A DNA stretch of 64,000 nucleotides, taken from NCBI RefSeq assembly GCF_963924675.1, contig NC_089232.1:44060522-44124521 (forward strand). Reading direction: 5' to 3'. A model generated the notes under the pieces. That model did not search any database and was not told where the DNA came from. It was given only the letters and a program-made list of their open reading frames with translations. The translations under genes and the position numbers were made by a program. Of this stretch, positions 36,401 to 47,664 are shown in pieces. This stretch comes from Phocoena phocoena (taxonomy: Eukaryota; Chordata; Mammalia; Artiodactyla; Phocoenidae). Each line of letters opens with the position of its first letter. Position 1 is the first letter of the stretch.

Positions 36401-37057
36401 AACAAAGATAAACAAATGGGACCTAATGAAACTTAAAAGCTTTTGCACAGCAAAGGAAACTATAAACAAGATGAAAAGACAACACTTAGAATGGGAGAAA
36501 ATATTTGCAAACTAAGCAACTGACAAAGGATTAATCTCCAAAATATACAAGCAGGTCATGCAGCTCAGTTGCAAAACAACAAACAACCCAATCTAAAAAT
36601 GGGCAGAAGACCTAAATCGACATTTCTCCAGAGAAGATATACAGATTGCCAGCAAACACATGAAAGGATGCTCAACATCACTAATCATTGGAGAAATGCA
36701 AATCAAAACTACAATGAGGTATCACCTCACACCAGTCAGAATGGCCATCATCAAAAAATGTACAAGCAATAAATGCTGGAGAGGGTGTGGAGAAAGGGAA
36801 CCGTCTTGCATTGTTGGTGGGAATGTAAATTGATACAGTCACTATGGAGGACATTATGGAGGTTCCTTAAAAAACTAAAAATAGAACTACCCTACGACCC
36901 AGCAATCCCACTACTGGGCATATACCCTGAGAAAAACAGAATTCAAAAAGAGTCGTGTACCACAATGTTCATTGCAGCACTATTTACAATAGACAGGACA
37001 TGGAAGCAACCTTTGTGTCCATCAACAGATGAATGGATCAAGAAGATGTAGCACATA
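33421..37057 (+). pseudogene. L1 ORF2 remnant (endonuclease and reverse transcriptase)
   Basis: Starts four bases after the ORF1 stop. Endonuclease motifs are seen in pieces: NVNGLNAATKRHRL and CLQETHIR (33421-33636), GDFNTPLS, RIDHILGH and SDHNTVRLD (33795-34163). The RT domain is in 35003-35686: [30 protein letters not shown] and the catalytic FADD. The C-terminal cysteine segment ([10 protein letters not shown]) is at 36773-37051. Frameshifts near 33636, 34163, 34890 and 35600, plus stops, break it into at least six pieces. Confidence 0.88.
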
Positions 37058-37587
37058 CATCCAATGGAATATCACTCAGCCATAAAAAGAAACGAAATTG
37101 AGTTATTTGTAGTGAGGTAGATGGACCTAGAGTCTGTCACACAGAGTGAAGTAAGTCAGAAAGAAAAACAAATACCGTATGCTAACACATATATATGGAA
37201 TCTAAAAAAAAAAAGAAAAGGTTCTTAAGAACCTAGAGGCAGGACATAAATAAAGACACAGGCATAGAGAATGGACTTGAAGACATGGGGAGGGGGAAGG
37301 GTAAGCTGGGATGAAGTGAGAGAGTGGCATTGCCACATATACACTACCAAATGTAAAGTGGATAGCTAGTGGGAAGCAGCCACATAGCACAGGGAGATCA
37401 GCTCGGTGCTTTGTGTCCACCTAGAGGGGTGGGATAGGGAGGGTGGGAGGGAGACGCAAGAGGGAGGGGATATGGGGATATATGTATTCGTAGAGCTGAA
37501 TCACTTTGTTATATAGCAGAAAAAAAGCAGATAAACAAAGACATAATGCCCCGGTATATAATAGATGCTCCGGGAAAAAAAAAAAGT

Positions 37588-38540
37588 TAAGGAGATGGAG
37601 AATGACAGGGGATGCTCTTTTGCTGGATGAACAGGGAAGACCTCCCTGATCCCATGACTTTGAAGTATAGATTGGAATGGAGGGGAAGAGTAAGTCATGT
37701 GACTCTCAGGAAAAGCAGTCCTTCTGACAAGTAGAATTAGTTCATCTTGTTTCAGAATCCACAGGGATGCTTCTGAGCCTAAAGAACAGAAAGAAAGGGG
37801 AACAAGGTAGAAAATTAGAACAGGTAGTCTGCAGCCAGATCATCCATGGCCCTCATGACAAGGTAAATGTTGAGTCGAAGCGCTTGCAGTGTTGAGAACA
37901 GAGAATGGGATGATTGCATTTACCTTTTTTTCTTTGGTCCACGAATCATACAGGCAGGACATGAAATTTTGTGAATAAGATTTTTCTAAGAATTTTTGTC
38001 CTCATGGTTTTATCAAAAATTATCAACTCTTTATTTCCCCAATCTGTGTTTTTCTTATGATAAAATTAAATGAATTATGAAAACATTAATAAATATTTAT
38101 GAAAAAATAATTGAAAAATTAAATCCAGAGCTACTTATCTCCTGAATTAATTTGAATCCTGAAAATTTCTATGCCCTTTATCTGAATAAAATGTTTGCAC
38201 AACTGAATTGTAAAACAAAATTATTTACCTCAGGGAATCAATTTTATCCATGATAGAAGTCTTTGTAATGGGTAAGAATCCTTTCAAAATTTCTTGCAGG
38301 CAAACCTTTAAAAAATAATACACTCAACTGCCTAACACACAAAGAAACACCCATAGAACCTAAAGACAACCATAAAACAGACATGAATGCACATAAATTC
38401 CTAAAACTTGCTAAGCATATGCATAATCTATATACAAGAGGGCATATATATATATATATATATATATAAAATAACTGCAGATTACACATAATAGCTACTA
38501 TTTTTAAGCACTTACTGTATATCATTTACCTGTGACTATC
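37588..38540. other. Intergenic sequence with (TA)n
   Basis: No gene. A (TA)n microsatellite lies at 38444-38468. The remainder is unrecognised. Confidence 0.4.
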
Positions 38541-38948
38541 TGTATTAGTTTGCTAGGGCTACTGTAACTAAATACCACAGACTGAATGACTTAAGTAGAA
38601 ATTAATTTCCTCATGGTTTTGGAGGATAGCAGTCCAAGATCAAGATGTCAGCAGGTTTGGTTTCTTCTGAGGCCTTTCTGCTTGTCTTGCAGATGGCGGT
38701 CTTCCTACTGTGTCCTCATGTGGTCTTTCTTCTGTGCATGCTCGTCTCTGGTGTCTCTTTGTTGTCTCCATATTTTTTCTTCCTATAAGGATACCAGTCA
38801 GATTGGATTAGGGCCCACCCCAATGGCCTCATTCTAGCTCAGTCACCTCTTTAAAGACTCCCATTTCCAAATACAGTCACATTCTGAGGTACAGGGGATT
38901 AGGGCTTCAACACATGCGTTTGACGGGGACACAATTCAGCCAATAACA
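38541..38948 (-). mobile_element. ERVL-MaLR (MLT1-like) solo LTR
   Basis: Starts tgtattagtttgctagggct, contains tggattagggcccacccca and ends cagccaataaca, giving TG...CA ends on minus. It is uninterrupted, about 408 bp, and the same family as the split LTR at 11018-12440. Confidence 0.75.
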
Positions 38949-39803
38949 CTGCAACTTACCTATGAAGATAAAAAGTTGAGTAAGAGGCTGTCTCTAAGAG
39001 AGATGACAACGCAAGAAGTGCTATCATAGAATTATGTAAAAGTGGCCATGTATCTTGGGAGCACAAAGGAAAGAATGCAAATTCTTCCTTGATGCAAATG
39101 CAGGGGCTGGGAACAATCAGAAGACTTCATGGAGGAGGTTACATGTGAAGTGACATCAGAGGACAATTAGACATTCTGTACTTTGTGCCAGCATCCATGA
39201 CATCTGTGCCTAAAATATAAAGTCATCATTTAACTATTCAATATATCATGGATGAGCAAGTGATTAGAAAGCAATAAGGCACTATGTAAATATTCTTTTT
39301 TCCTTTTTTTTAAGTTTTTCTTTTTTTTAATTAGGTAAATTACTGTATTCCTTATTTCTCCAGAAAACAAACTGCTAAGTGAAAATCTGAATATATAATA
39401 TCTTTATTGGCCGCCTTTATAGGATAATGCTTGGCAAAATATTTTGTTGTTTCTTGTTACTTATCTCACGTGTCTTCACTTAGATGTCTTTAATTTTTTT
39501 CTGGGATGGGGAAAGAGAGAGACTTCTACAGAAATTTTACATGTCATCCTGTAATTGATGACGGCACCTGAAGATAACTATTAATTGTGTTAGGAACAAG
39601 ATGGAATAATACTTAGCAAAGCTCTGTATTTCTCTTGGATTGGATAAGTCCTTGAACTGACTTCAAGTAGACTTCTTTATAGCTCTTTTGTTATAATACC
39701 CACAATATTGTTCTCTTAAAATGAAATACATGTAATTTTAAAAAATAGGCCCTATGTCAAGATAGCCTCAATAGGTCTGAAAATAGCTTTATGTAAAAAT
39801 GCA
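38949..39803. other. Intergenic sequence
   Basis: Nothing recognised. Confidence 0.4.
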
Positions 39804-39915
39804 GGGAATTCCCTGGCGGTCCAGTGGTTAGGCCTCGGCGCTTCCATCGAAGGGGGCATGGGTTCAATCCCTGGTAGGAGAATTAAGATCCCGCAAGCCA
39901 TGGGGTACAGGGGGT
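39804..39915 (+). mobile_element. CHR-type SINE (head only)
   Basis: GGGAATTCCCTGGCGGTCCA head and B-box GGGTTCAATCCC. Confidence 0.88.
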
Positions 39916-40282
39916 GGGGAAGCAAGTAACTTTCAGTTTCCCTCAAATTCCTCCAGGTATTACTCCTAGAGAGAGCATTCTTTTCTTAAAGAGAACTTTT
40001 GGGTTTTGTTGGCAAGTGTTTGTCCCCCTGGAGAAGTTGACTGGACAGGAATCTGGTCCTGTGTTCTTTTGTGGTTTCTGTAGCTTAGACTGTGATGATT
40101 GCATCAGACCTGTAATGTTTTCATAAATTATACTCCCACTACCTTTACAGCATGTCACTGGAATAAAATTCTAACTCTACTAATTACATTAGGAAGAATA
40201 AAACTGTTTTCCCCTAAAAGTTAGAATGCTTTGAATTGTCTTGTACTTACATTTTACTGCTGTGAAAACTACATCTATAGAG

Positions 40283-40487
40283 CAGGGGTCCCCAAACTTT
40301 TTGGCACCAGGGACTGGTTTCGTGGAAGACAATTTTTCCACGAAAGGAGGGGTGTAGGGAGATGGTTCAGGCGGTGACGCAAGCCATGGGGAGTGGCTCC
40401 CCCGCCGCTCACCTTATGCTGTGCGGCCTAGTTCCTAACAGGCTGCGGACCTGTACCAGTCCACAGCCCAGGGGTTGGGGACCCCTG
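40283..40487 (+). mobile_element. Complete hAT-type non-autonomous DNA transposon
   Basis: Terminal inverted repeats CAGGGGTCCCCAA and TTGGGGACCCCTG are perfect over 13 bp. They are flanked by the 8-bp duplication CTATAGAG/CTGTAGAG (7 of 8), the hallmark of hAT elements. It is 205 bp and non-coding. Confidence 0.88.
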
Positions 40488-40774
40488 CTGTAGAGAATGT
40501 ATGAAACTATATATAGATAAAATGTGCCAAACAGATAATAGAGACTCCTCCCCAGAGGAGCTCATAATCACAGAACTAATGACATCTTGACAACTTGTGT
40601 TGTTTTTGCTAATGAATTGTTTATCTTAAATATTAAAATGCCAAATTCTTCATAACTGTCACAGCTTAATTGGAAATGACTTGGAAAATAATTTGTTTTA
40701 AAATTTAGCAGATTAAATTCAGTGTGCTCTCCTGGATTGGATCCTGGAATAGAAAAGAACATTAGTGGAAGTAT

Positions 40775-40985
40775 ATGGTGAAATACATATACAGTCTGGA
40801 GTTTACTTAATAATAACGTATTAATGTTAATTTCCTAGTTTTGACAAATATACCCCGGCTAGGTAAGGTGTTAACATTAAGGAACACTGGATGGAGGATA
40901 TAGGGACTCTCAGTTCTTTGCAACTTTTCTGTAAGTCTAAAATTACTCTGAAATTTTAAGTTTGTTTAAACAAAAAATTTAGCAG
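40775..40985 (+). mobile_element. Old L1 3' end (L1ME/HAL1 type)
   Basis: ttcctagttttgacaaatat, then gggactctcagttctttgca and gtctaaaattactctgaaat lead into an A-rich end. Confidence 0.6.
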
Positions 40986-41577
40986 AGTGTTGAAGTTATA
41001 TTTTCCAGTCTATCTCCATGAATAAAGAGGCCAGGCTCACAGTTCCAGGGATCTGGATTGGACTTGGGGCTATCTGGGAAAACAAGACAGAGAACCAAGA
41101 TGCAAAACCAAAGAGGCTGGAACAAAGAGAGTTTCTGGGTGAGGAGGTGCAAAGCTGGTAGAAGGAGGGGAAATCTCTAGGTTGTGAATATAGTTGGCCA
41201 CTAAATGTTAATGTAAATCTACAAACAAGATTTTAATAACAGTGTTATAAAAACAAAACATATATGTAGATGAGAATGATGGGTAGAACACTGGTTGATG
41301 CACCTTTTAAAAGTACTTTTGAAATCTAGACTCTATCTGTCAAAAATTTGGAAGCTGCCGGTTGACAAAAGCTAAGGAAGCTACTGAATATTTATAGGAT
41401 TGGCTCTTGCATTTCTGATGTTGTGAAGACGGAGTGACAAAGTCTTCTGCTGTTTTCCTTGTTCTCTGGTTCTGGCTCTTTCTCATTCTATTTGAGATCA
41501 CCTTGCAATTTTTAAGCATGAGGGTGTGATCCTAAGAAACTTTTCTCCTCATATATTTTCAGTTTTAGATTAGATTT
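40986..41577. other. Intergenic sequence
   Basis: Nothing recognised. Confidence 0.4.
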
Positions 41578-41698
41578 TTTTTTTTTTTTGACCTGTGCCA
41601 CCAGCATGCGGGATCTCAGTTCCCCGACCAGGCATCGAACCCGTGCCCCCTGCAGTGGAAGCACGGAGTCCTAACCACTGGACTGCCACGGAAGTCCA
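41578..41698 (-). mobile_element. CHR-type SINE (head only)
   Basis: Reverse B-box ccaggcatcgaacccg and reverse head ggactgccacggaagtcc; flanked by TAGATTT. Confidence 0.9.
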
Positions 41699-42640
41699 TA
41701 GATTTGATGATTTTTATATGAAGTACTAAATTGTAGTCTACCTCAGCATTCCCACACCTTGTCCCTTTTTCCAGGAGACTCCATCAAATTGGACGTGGAC
41801 CTGTGACCCAGGCCCAGTCAAACATAGTACCCCATTTCTCTGGATGTACTGACAAACCGGGATAATGCAAACATGGAGACACTAGGAAGAACCCTGCTAA
41901 ACAAAGAGGAAGGGACAAGCTTGAATCCAAACTCACTTATCTGAAAGCAGAAAGGCAACAGCATACTGGGAGGCCCTTTCTGCCTCGAGCCAGCAATCCA
42001 GGACCACTGAGGGTCAAATAATAATTCTTCTCACTGATTTGAAAAAGCTGAAATCTATGTTCCAATCTAAAATTGATAACAAAGGAAGGAGGCAGGAATC
42101 ACACCAGAATCTTGGTAAAAATTAGGAAACCCTGTTTCCCTTGTCCCTTCTTCTTAAACAACTGTGCTATTCCCTGCCAAATATAATTAGTAATCTTGCC
42201 CATGGGAAAACACTATCCACTGGGTTACAGCCGAGGGTCAGGGTAGCCATTATGGGATACAGTAAATTGAGAGCCTATAGGATGGGCAAAGCTGAGATCT
42301 GTTGCTAAGAGACAGAAACTACAGGGCTGGGTAAGATTTCTGGTATTGGGGCCTAGTTTATGGAATCCCCAGGTATGAATTGGCAAAAAGCCATCTGAGA
42401 TCTGAAGGGAGTTGTATCGCCAGAAAAACCCAACTTGGAAACAAGCCTGTGAACGGTCAAAGCCTAAGGCAATACCCAGGCTCCATAATGAGGCCAATAA
42501 GAAGTTGGTGGCTGAACTGGTGCCGTCCTAAAACATGTTGGATGAGGGAGACTTGTTTCTCACATGTGCAGACTGACGGGCAGCAAGATTGAATCACTAA
42601 AGAACTTCACTGCAAGGGAAGCAATTTAGGTGATATTTGC
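41699..42640. other. Intergenic sequence
   Basis: Parts (41755-42010) resemble an old unclassified dispersed repeat. No gene is supported by the short open frames at 42225-42592. Confidence 0.35.
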
Positions 42641-42988
42641 GGGACTTCCCTGGTGGAGCAGTGGATAAGAATCCGCCTGCCAGTGCAGGGGACATGGGTT
42701 CAATCTCTGGTCCAGGAAGATCCCACATGCTGCAGAGCAACTAAGCCCTTGCGCCACAACTACTGAGCCTGAGCTGTACAGCCTGCGAGCCACAACTACT
42801 GAGCCTGTGTGCTGCAACTACTGAAGCCTGCGCGCCTAGAGCCCGTGCTCTGCAACAAGAGAAGCCACCACAAGGAGAAGCCTGCACACTGCAACGAAGA
42901 GTAGCCCCCGCTCGCCACAACTAGAGAAAGCCCACGCGCAGCAATGAAGACCCAACGCAGCCAAAAATAAATAAAAGTTTTTTAAAAA
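42641..42988 (+). mobile_element. CHR SINE, long form
   Basis: Head GGGACTTCCCTGGTGGAGCA and aataaataaaag tail. Perfect duplication TGATATTTGC at 42631-42640 and 42989-42998. Confidence 0.95.
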
Positions 42989-42998
42989 TGATATTTGC

Positions 42999-43740
42999 AT
43001 TGCAGGACCAGGAGGAACCCGATTTCCACCTGACTGAGAAGAAAGCATATGGCCCAAAGATACTAAACTTTAAGACAATGTGGGTTGTCTTTTGAGGGAT
43101 GAACTGTACATGGAGGTTTTGCATTAAATTTAGTATGGGACGTTTTTGGAATTGCATGTTCAGAAAATCAAGAATGTGGATGATAACAGTGAACTGTGAC
43201 AGCATATTGTGCTGCATGATATCTTTCTTAATTTGGCTGGCTGGCATGCTATCTCTCTCTTCCAGTATCAGATCCTGTCTTCTGGAACAGATATGGGCAT
43301 ATGTCACCAGCCCACCCAGTCTTAGTACCCCATTCCCCAGACATCATTATTAGTGTAGGGGTGGGCATGTGGCCCAAGCAGGGCCTATAAGAGTTCTTCT
43401 CTGGAATTGATATGTGGACACCGGGGGAGAGAGATCTCTTTCCACTGGGATTCCTAATGCAGATGATGTAAGCCTAGAGCTGTGGGCAACCTAATTCTCT
43501 GGCAACCTGGAAGATGGAAGAAAATGAGGTCACCACAGAGAGGAGGCTGAGCTGAGGTATTAGGGGGAGGGAAGAGGAGAGAAACCTGATGATATTTCCA
43601 TGTGGGCCTGAAGCCAAGTCCTTCCATGAACTTCTCTTTCCTTCTTTCTCACCCTCCCTTCAATTCCTCTCCTTTTTTGGCTTAAATTAATTTGAGTTGT
43701 GTTTCTGTCCATTTCAACTGAGACAGTCTTTATTTTTTAA
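42999..43740. other. Intergenic sequence, part old dispersed repeat
   Basis: 43275-43560 (tggcccaagcagggcctata, ggaagatggaagaaaatgag) looks like an old dispersed repeat of unknown class; the rest is unrecognised. Confidence 0.35.
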
Positions 43741-45080
43741 ATTTTTCTAAATGTAAAGTAACACATACTCACCATAAAGGAAATTTGGAAAATATAGATA
43801 AATAGAAAGAAAAAAGAAAATGATCTATTCTCTCTCATGCTTCAAGTATAACTAGGTTAGCATTTTAGATTTTGCAGTACTTTAAATGCTTATTTTACAT
43901 AGTCATAAATATTCAAGCTTAATCTACTGCTTTTCCTATTTAACATTTTAACATTTTCCCATGTTCTTAAACCACCTTGTAAACATAATATAATTTTCTT
44001 ATATTTCCTCTACTATTAGGTAATTTTTCGGTGTTATAACCATTTTGGATTATAGCCCTAGCATTTATTTTCAGAACTATAATTACTGGGCCTAAATATT
44101 GGAACATTTTAAAGGCTCATTTTATGTTTTAGCTATGATTCCTTATTTAGATGAATACAAATACACGCAAATGAGAAATCTGTCGTTCATGGACAATCAG
44201 GATTAAATGACTCAAATATATAGGGTTAAGTTAGAAAAAAAAACAAATAAAATATCATTAGGCCTTCAATGAATAATTCTTTTTAGGGACAAAAGCTATC
44301 CCAAATTAACAAAATTCAAAACTTAAGCCACATCCAATTACAGGAATTAAAAGAAATAAAAACACTGGTATTCAACCATGGCACCTGGTGTACTTTCCTC
44401 CCTAATTGATGATCTTTTAAACATATAATTTTAGCATTTTTCCACTTTGAAAATAATATATAAAACAACACAAGATACCATTGACACCTTTTTTTTAAAT
44501 GATAATATGTGTTGTCATTGAAGATACAGGTATAATGCTGGGAAAGGTGAGAATTAATATAACCCTTTGGGGACAACTTGCCACCTATTTTATTTTTGTA
44601 TGAAGGAATAAATAACCAGTCATTTCAACTGCTTTATAATGTTCCATTATGTGCATGTATTTACTTAACCAGTACTCTATTTTGAGACTTTTAGATTGCT
44701 TCCAGTGTTTTACTATTACAATAATACTGTATTGTATTATTGTACAATAAGTCTGAGGAAAAGCTTTCCTCTCACCTCCCTGGGAGAGTCAAGGGGTGGG
44801 TATGTGACCTAAACTAGAACAACTACACTCTCTGTCCTAGAACTTTTTTTAAAGAATTTAATAAACTTTATTCAAGCACACACGAAAGTAGAAGGAATAG
44901 TACAGTGTATCTCCATGAACTCACACTCATTCTCAACAATGAGCAAGTTCATGGCCAATCTGACCTCTGTATACATTTCTCCATTTCCTCCAGTCCCCAG
45001 GTTTTTCTGAAGCAAATCTTAGAGGTATAACATCAAGGAATATATTTTCTAGTATTACTAATATAAGCCATTAGACTAAT
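43741..45080 (-). mobile_element. Cluster of old L1 fragments
   Basis: Blocks typical of reversed old L1 ends: aaagtaacacatactcacca and aacattttcccatgttctta (43741-44100); ttataatgttccattatgtg (44600-44760); aataaactttattcaagcac with cccaggtttttctgaagcaa (44845-45030). 44100-44600 is unrecognised. Confidence 0.45.
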
Positions 45081-45424
45081 TTAAGTTAGTTTGATGAAAA
45101 TGTTTCTTTGTGCTATAAATGATGCTTTCTAAAAGTCCTTTCAGAGCCCAGTACTGAAACTGACAAGGCCTGAAAAAAAGTATTTTCCTCATTGGAGGAA
45201 AGAAGAAATGTCAAGGTCTGGTCACCTTCTGTGTTTCGCTGACTTTTTGTTGACCTCTCTTTGTTACCTCCAAAGTCAAACACAGTTGTATCAATTTTAT
45301 TTAACTTGATCACATTTGTTTAATTCCATATATTATGTGCCATTTAATCCCTAGAAAGATTAAAAGCTATATTTATGCTTCATTGCTCTAAAATCACCTT
45401 CCTGAAAATTTTCAGTATTTGACT

Positions 45425-45544
45425 ACATTCAGATCATTTTTAATTTTTTGTTTATTGTGGGAAAATATATATAATGTAAAATTTGCCATTTTAACCATTT
45501 TTTAGTGCACAATTCAGTGGCATCAAGTACATTCACAATGTCCT
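45425..45544 (-). mobile_element. Old L1 fragment
   Basis: gtgcacaattcagtggcatc and agtacattcacaatgt are a familiar reversed L1M 3' block. Confidence 0.55.
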
Positions 45545-45834
45545 CCAACCAGGGACTTAGTATTTTGAGCAGTGTGACTTGCGAGAAACAGCAGATAGAG
45601 TTCACTCATTACAGCATAAGCACCCAAACAAGACCAGCCAGGGATCACTACTATTGAAACCTTCAGGAACTGCTTCATTACAAGTTTCGTTTTCAGCCTT
45701 GCTTCTTTCCTATAAGCTCCTGAAACCCCCTTAAGATGATCAGTGTTAATTGTTTCTCCATCAAAGAACCCTAAATGACACAGAATGTGAAAGATTTTAA
45801 GCAAAGAAATGACGTGATAGCTTAGTTGATAACG
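45545..45834. other. Unclassified segment between two L1 fragments
   Basis: A 112-codon minus-strand open frame (45523-45861) spans it, but both ends run into L1 sequence of different orientation, so the frame is unlikely to be real. I recognise neither a repeat nor a protein here. Confidence 0.3.
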
Positions 45835-46145
45835 AAAAAAAACTTTGACAAAATCCAACACACTTTCATGATAAAAACAATGAATAAACTAAAAGTAGAG
45901 GGGAACTTCCTCCACGGGCTAAAGAGCATCTAAGAAAAACCCACAGCTAATATCATACTCAGTGAAAGACTGAAGCCTTTTCCCTTACATCAGGGGCAGG
46001 ACAAGGATGCCCACTCTTGCCACTTCTATTCAACATTGTACTGAATGTCCTAGACAAAGAAATTAGGCAAAAAAGGGCTGGGGGTCGGGGTGGGGGGATC
46101 CAAACAGAAAAGGAAGAAGTAAAATTATCTCTATTTGCTGCTCTG
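45835..46145 (+). mobile_element. Old L1 RT-domain fragment
   Basis: acaaggatgcccactcttgc and cttctattcaacattgtact encode the QGCP-containing RT block. It is flanked by sequence for KIQHPF-like and ISLFA-like blocks. Broken by stops. Confidence 0.75.
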
Positions 46146-46335
46146 TGTTTTGGAAAGGTCACTTGGAGGTTGTTATGGACTGAATTGTGTCCCCTCCAAA
46201 TTCATATGTTGAACTCCTAAGCCCCAAGGTGACTGAATTTGGAGATAAGGTCTTTAGGGAAGGAATTAAGGTTAAATGAGGTCATAAAGTAGGGCTTTAA
46301 TCCTTCAGGATTGATGTCCTTATGAGAACAAGAAG

Positions 46336-46813
46336 ATTCTTCAGAACCATTTTTTTTTTTTTAGATTCCATCTATATGTGTTAGCATACGGTATTTGTTT
46401 TTCTCTTTCTGACTTACTTCACTCTGTATGACAGTCTCTAGGTCCATCCACCTCACTACAAATAACTCAGTTTTGTTTCTTTATATGGCTCAGTAATATT
46501 CCATTGTATATATGTGCGCAGACGTAGAGAATGGACTTGAGGACACAGGGAGGGGGGAGGGTAAGCTGGGACGAAGAGAGAGAGTGGCATGGACATATAT
46601 ACACTAACAAATGTAAACAGCTAGTGGGAAGCAGCCGCTTAGCACAAGGAGATCAGCTCGGTGCTTTGTGTCCAACTAGGGGTGGGATAGGGAGGCTGGA
46701 AGGGAGACTCAAGAGGGAGGAGTTATGGGGATATATGTATACGTATAGCTGATTCACTTTGTTATACAGTAGAAACTAACACAATTATACTCCAATAAAG
46801 ATGTTAAAAAAAA
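46336..46813. mobile_element. Twin-primed (5'-inverted) L1 insertion
   Basis: 46336-46515 is minus-strand L1 (end of ORF2 and start of the 3' UTR). 46516-46813 is plus-strand L1 3' UTR ending in AATAAAG and an A-tail. The halves are adjacent in the parent element but inverted relative to each other. Target duplication AGAACAAGAAG/AGAACAGGAAG (46325-46335 and 46814-46824). Confidence 0.9.
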
Positions 46814-46834
46814 AGAACAGGAAGAGACGCTAGA

Positions 46835-46864
46835 TCTCTCTCTCTCTCCCTCTCTCTCTCTCTC
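46835..46864 (+). repeat. (TC)n microsatellite
   Basis: Mostly TC dinucleotides with two CCC interruptions, inside the MaLR LTR. Confidence 0.9.
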
Positions 46865-47065
46865 CCCACAGAGAAGAGGCCATGTAAAGACACAGTGAGA
46901 AGGTGATCATCCAGAGGTCAGAAAGAGAGGCCTCACCAGAAACAAACCTGCTCACTCCTTGATGTGGGACTTTCAGCCTCCAGATCTGTGAGAAAATAAA
47001 TTTCAGGTGTTTAAAGCACCCAGCTTAAACATGTTTTATATGGCAGCCCTCGTAGACTAATACAG

Positions 47066-47477
47066 AGGTTATTGCAAACACATAAAAATGACATTTGCCT
47101 GAGCTGAAACAGTGACAGTGGAGAGGATGAATTTGAGTCCGATTAAGAGATAGAAATTAGAGGATTCAGTGATGGATGGGAGGACGAGTGTGCCTGATGA
47201 GTTGAGTGTGAGGTCTGTGGTCCTTCCCCGTCTTCCCTCTTGACGGAAATCCTCCCTGTCTGTATCAGGAATCTCAAAGTAAAGATCTGCTTTTATTCTG
47301 GCTCTGCCCTTCCATCTGATAAAGTATCTCTTGAATTCGGGTAGCTACTATTTAAAATTGTTTAGTCAGTAGGAGAGATGGAGTTAAAAACATTATTGCC
47401 CCTTGTACTAAATCATTACAGATCATATGAACCAATGCCTCTCAACACAAATGGCACAAGTAGAAATGATAATACAG
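47066..47477. other. Intergenic sequence
   Basis: Nothing recognised. Confidence 0.4.
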
Positions 47478-47643
47478 GGACTTCCCTGGCAGTCCAGTAG
47501 TTAAGATTCCATGCTCCCAGTGCAGAGGGCCCAGGTTTGATCCCTGGTCAGGGAACTAGATCCTACATGCACACTGCAACTAAAGATCCCACACACCACA
47601 ACTAAGACCCAGCACAGTCAAATAAATAAATATTAAAAAGAAA
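47478..47643 (+). mobile_element. CHR-type SINE (short)
   Basis: Head GGGACTTCCCTGGCAGTCCA. Duplication aaatgataatacag/aaatgttaatacag at its edges. Confidence 0.92.
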
Positions 47644-47664
47644 AAAGAAGAAATGTTAATACAG

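Larger units (their letters stand above)
32010..37572 (+). mobile_element. Near full-length L1, inactive
   Basis: About 5.5 kb. The order is a cetartiodactyl-type 5' UTR remnant (32010-32530), ORF1 remnant, ORF2 remnant, 3' UTR (about 37200-37510) and a terminal A-tract at 37577-37587 after a non-L1-like stretch. Both frames carry stops and frameshifts, so the element is dead. It landed in a DNA-transposon remnant. I could not find a convincing target duplication. Confidence 0.9.
46171..47065 (+). mobile_element. MaLR (MLT1/MST-like) LTR interrupted by an L1
   Basis: Begins gttatggactgaattgtgtc. It resumes after the L1 with aagagacgctagatctctct and ends with gtgagaaaataaatttcagg and atggcagccctcgtagacta, TG...CA-type ends. 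Solo LTR of about 415 bp without the insertion. Confidence 0.75.
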
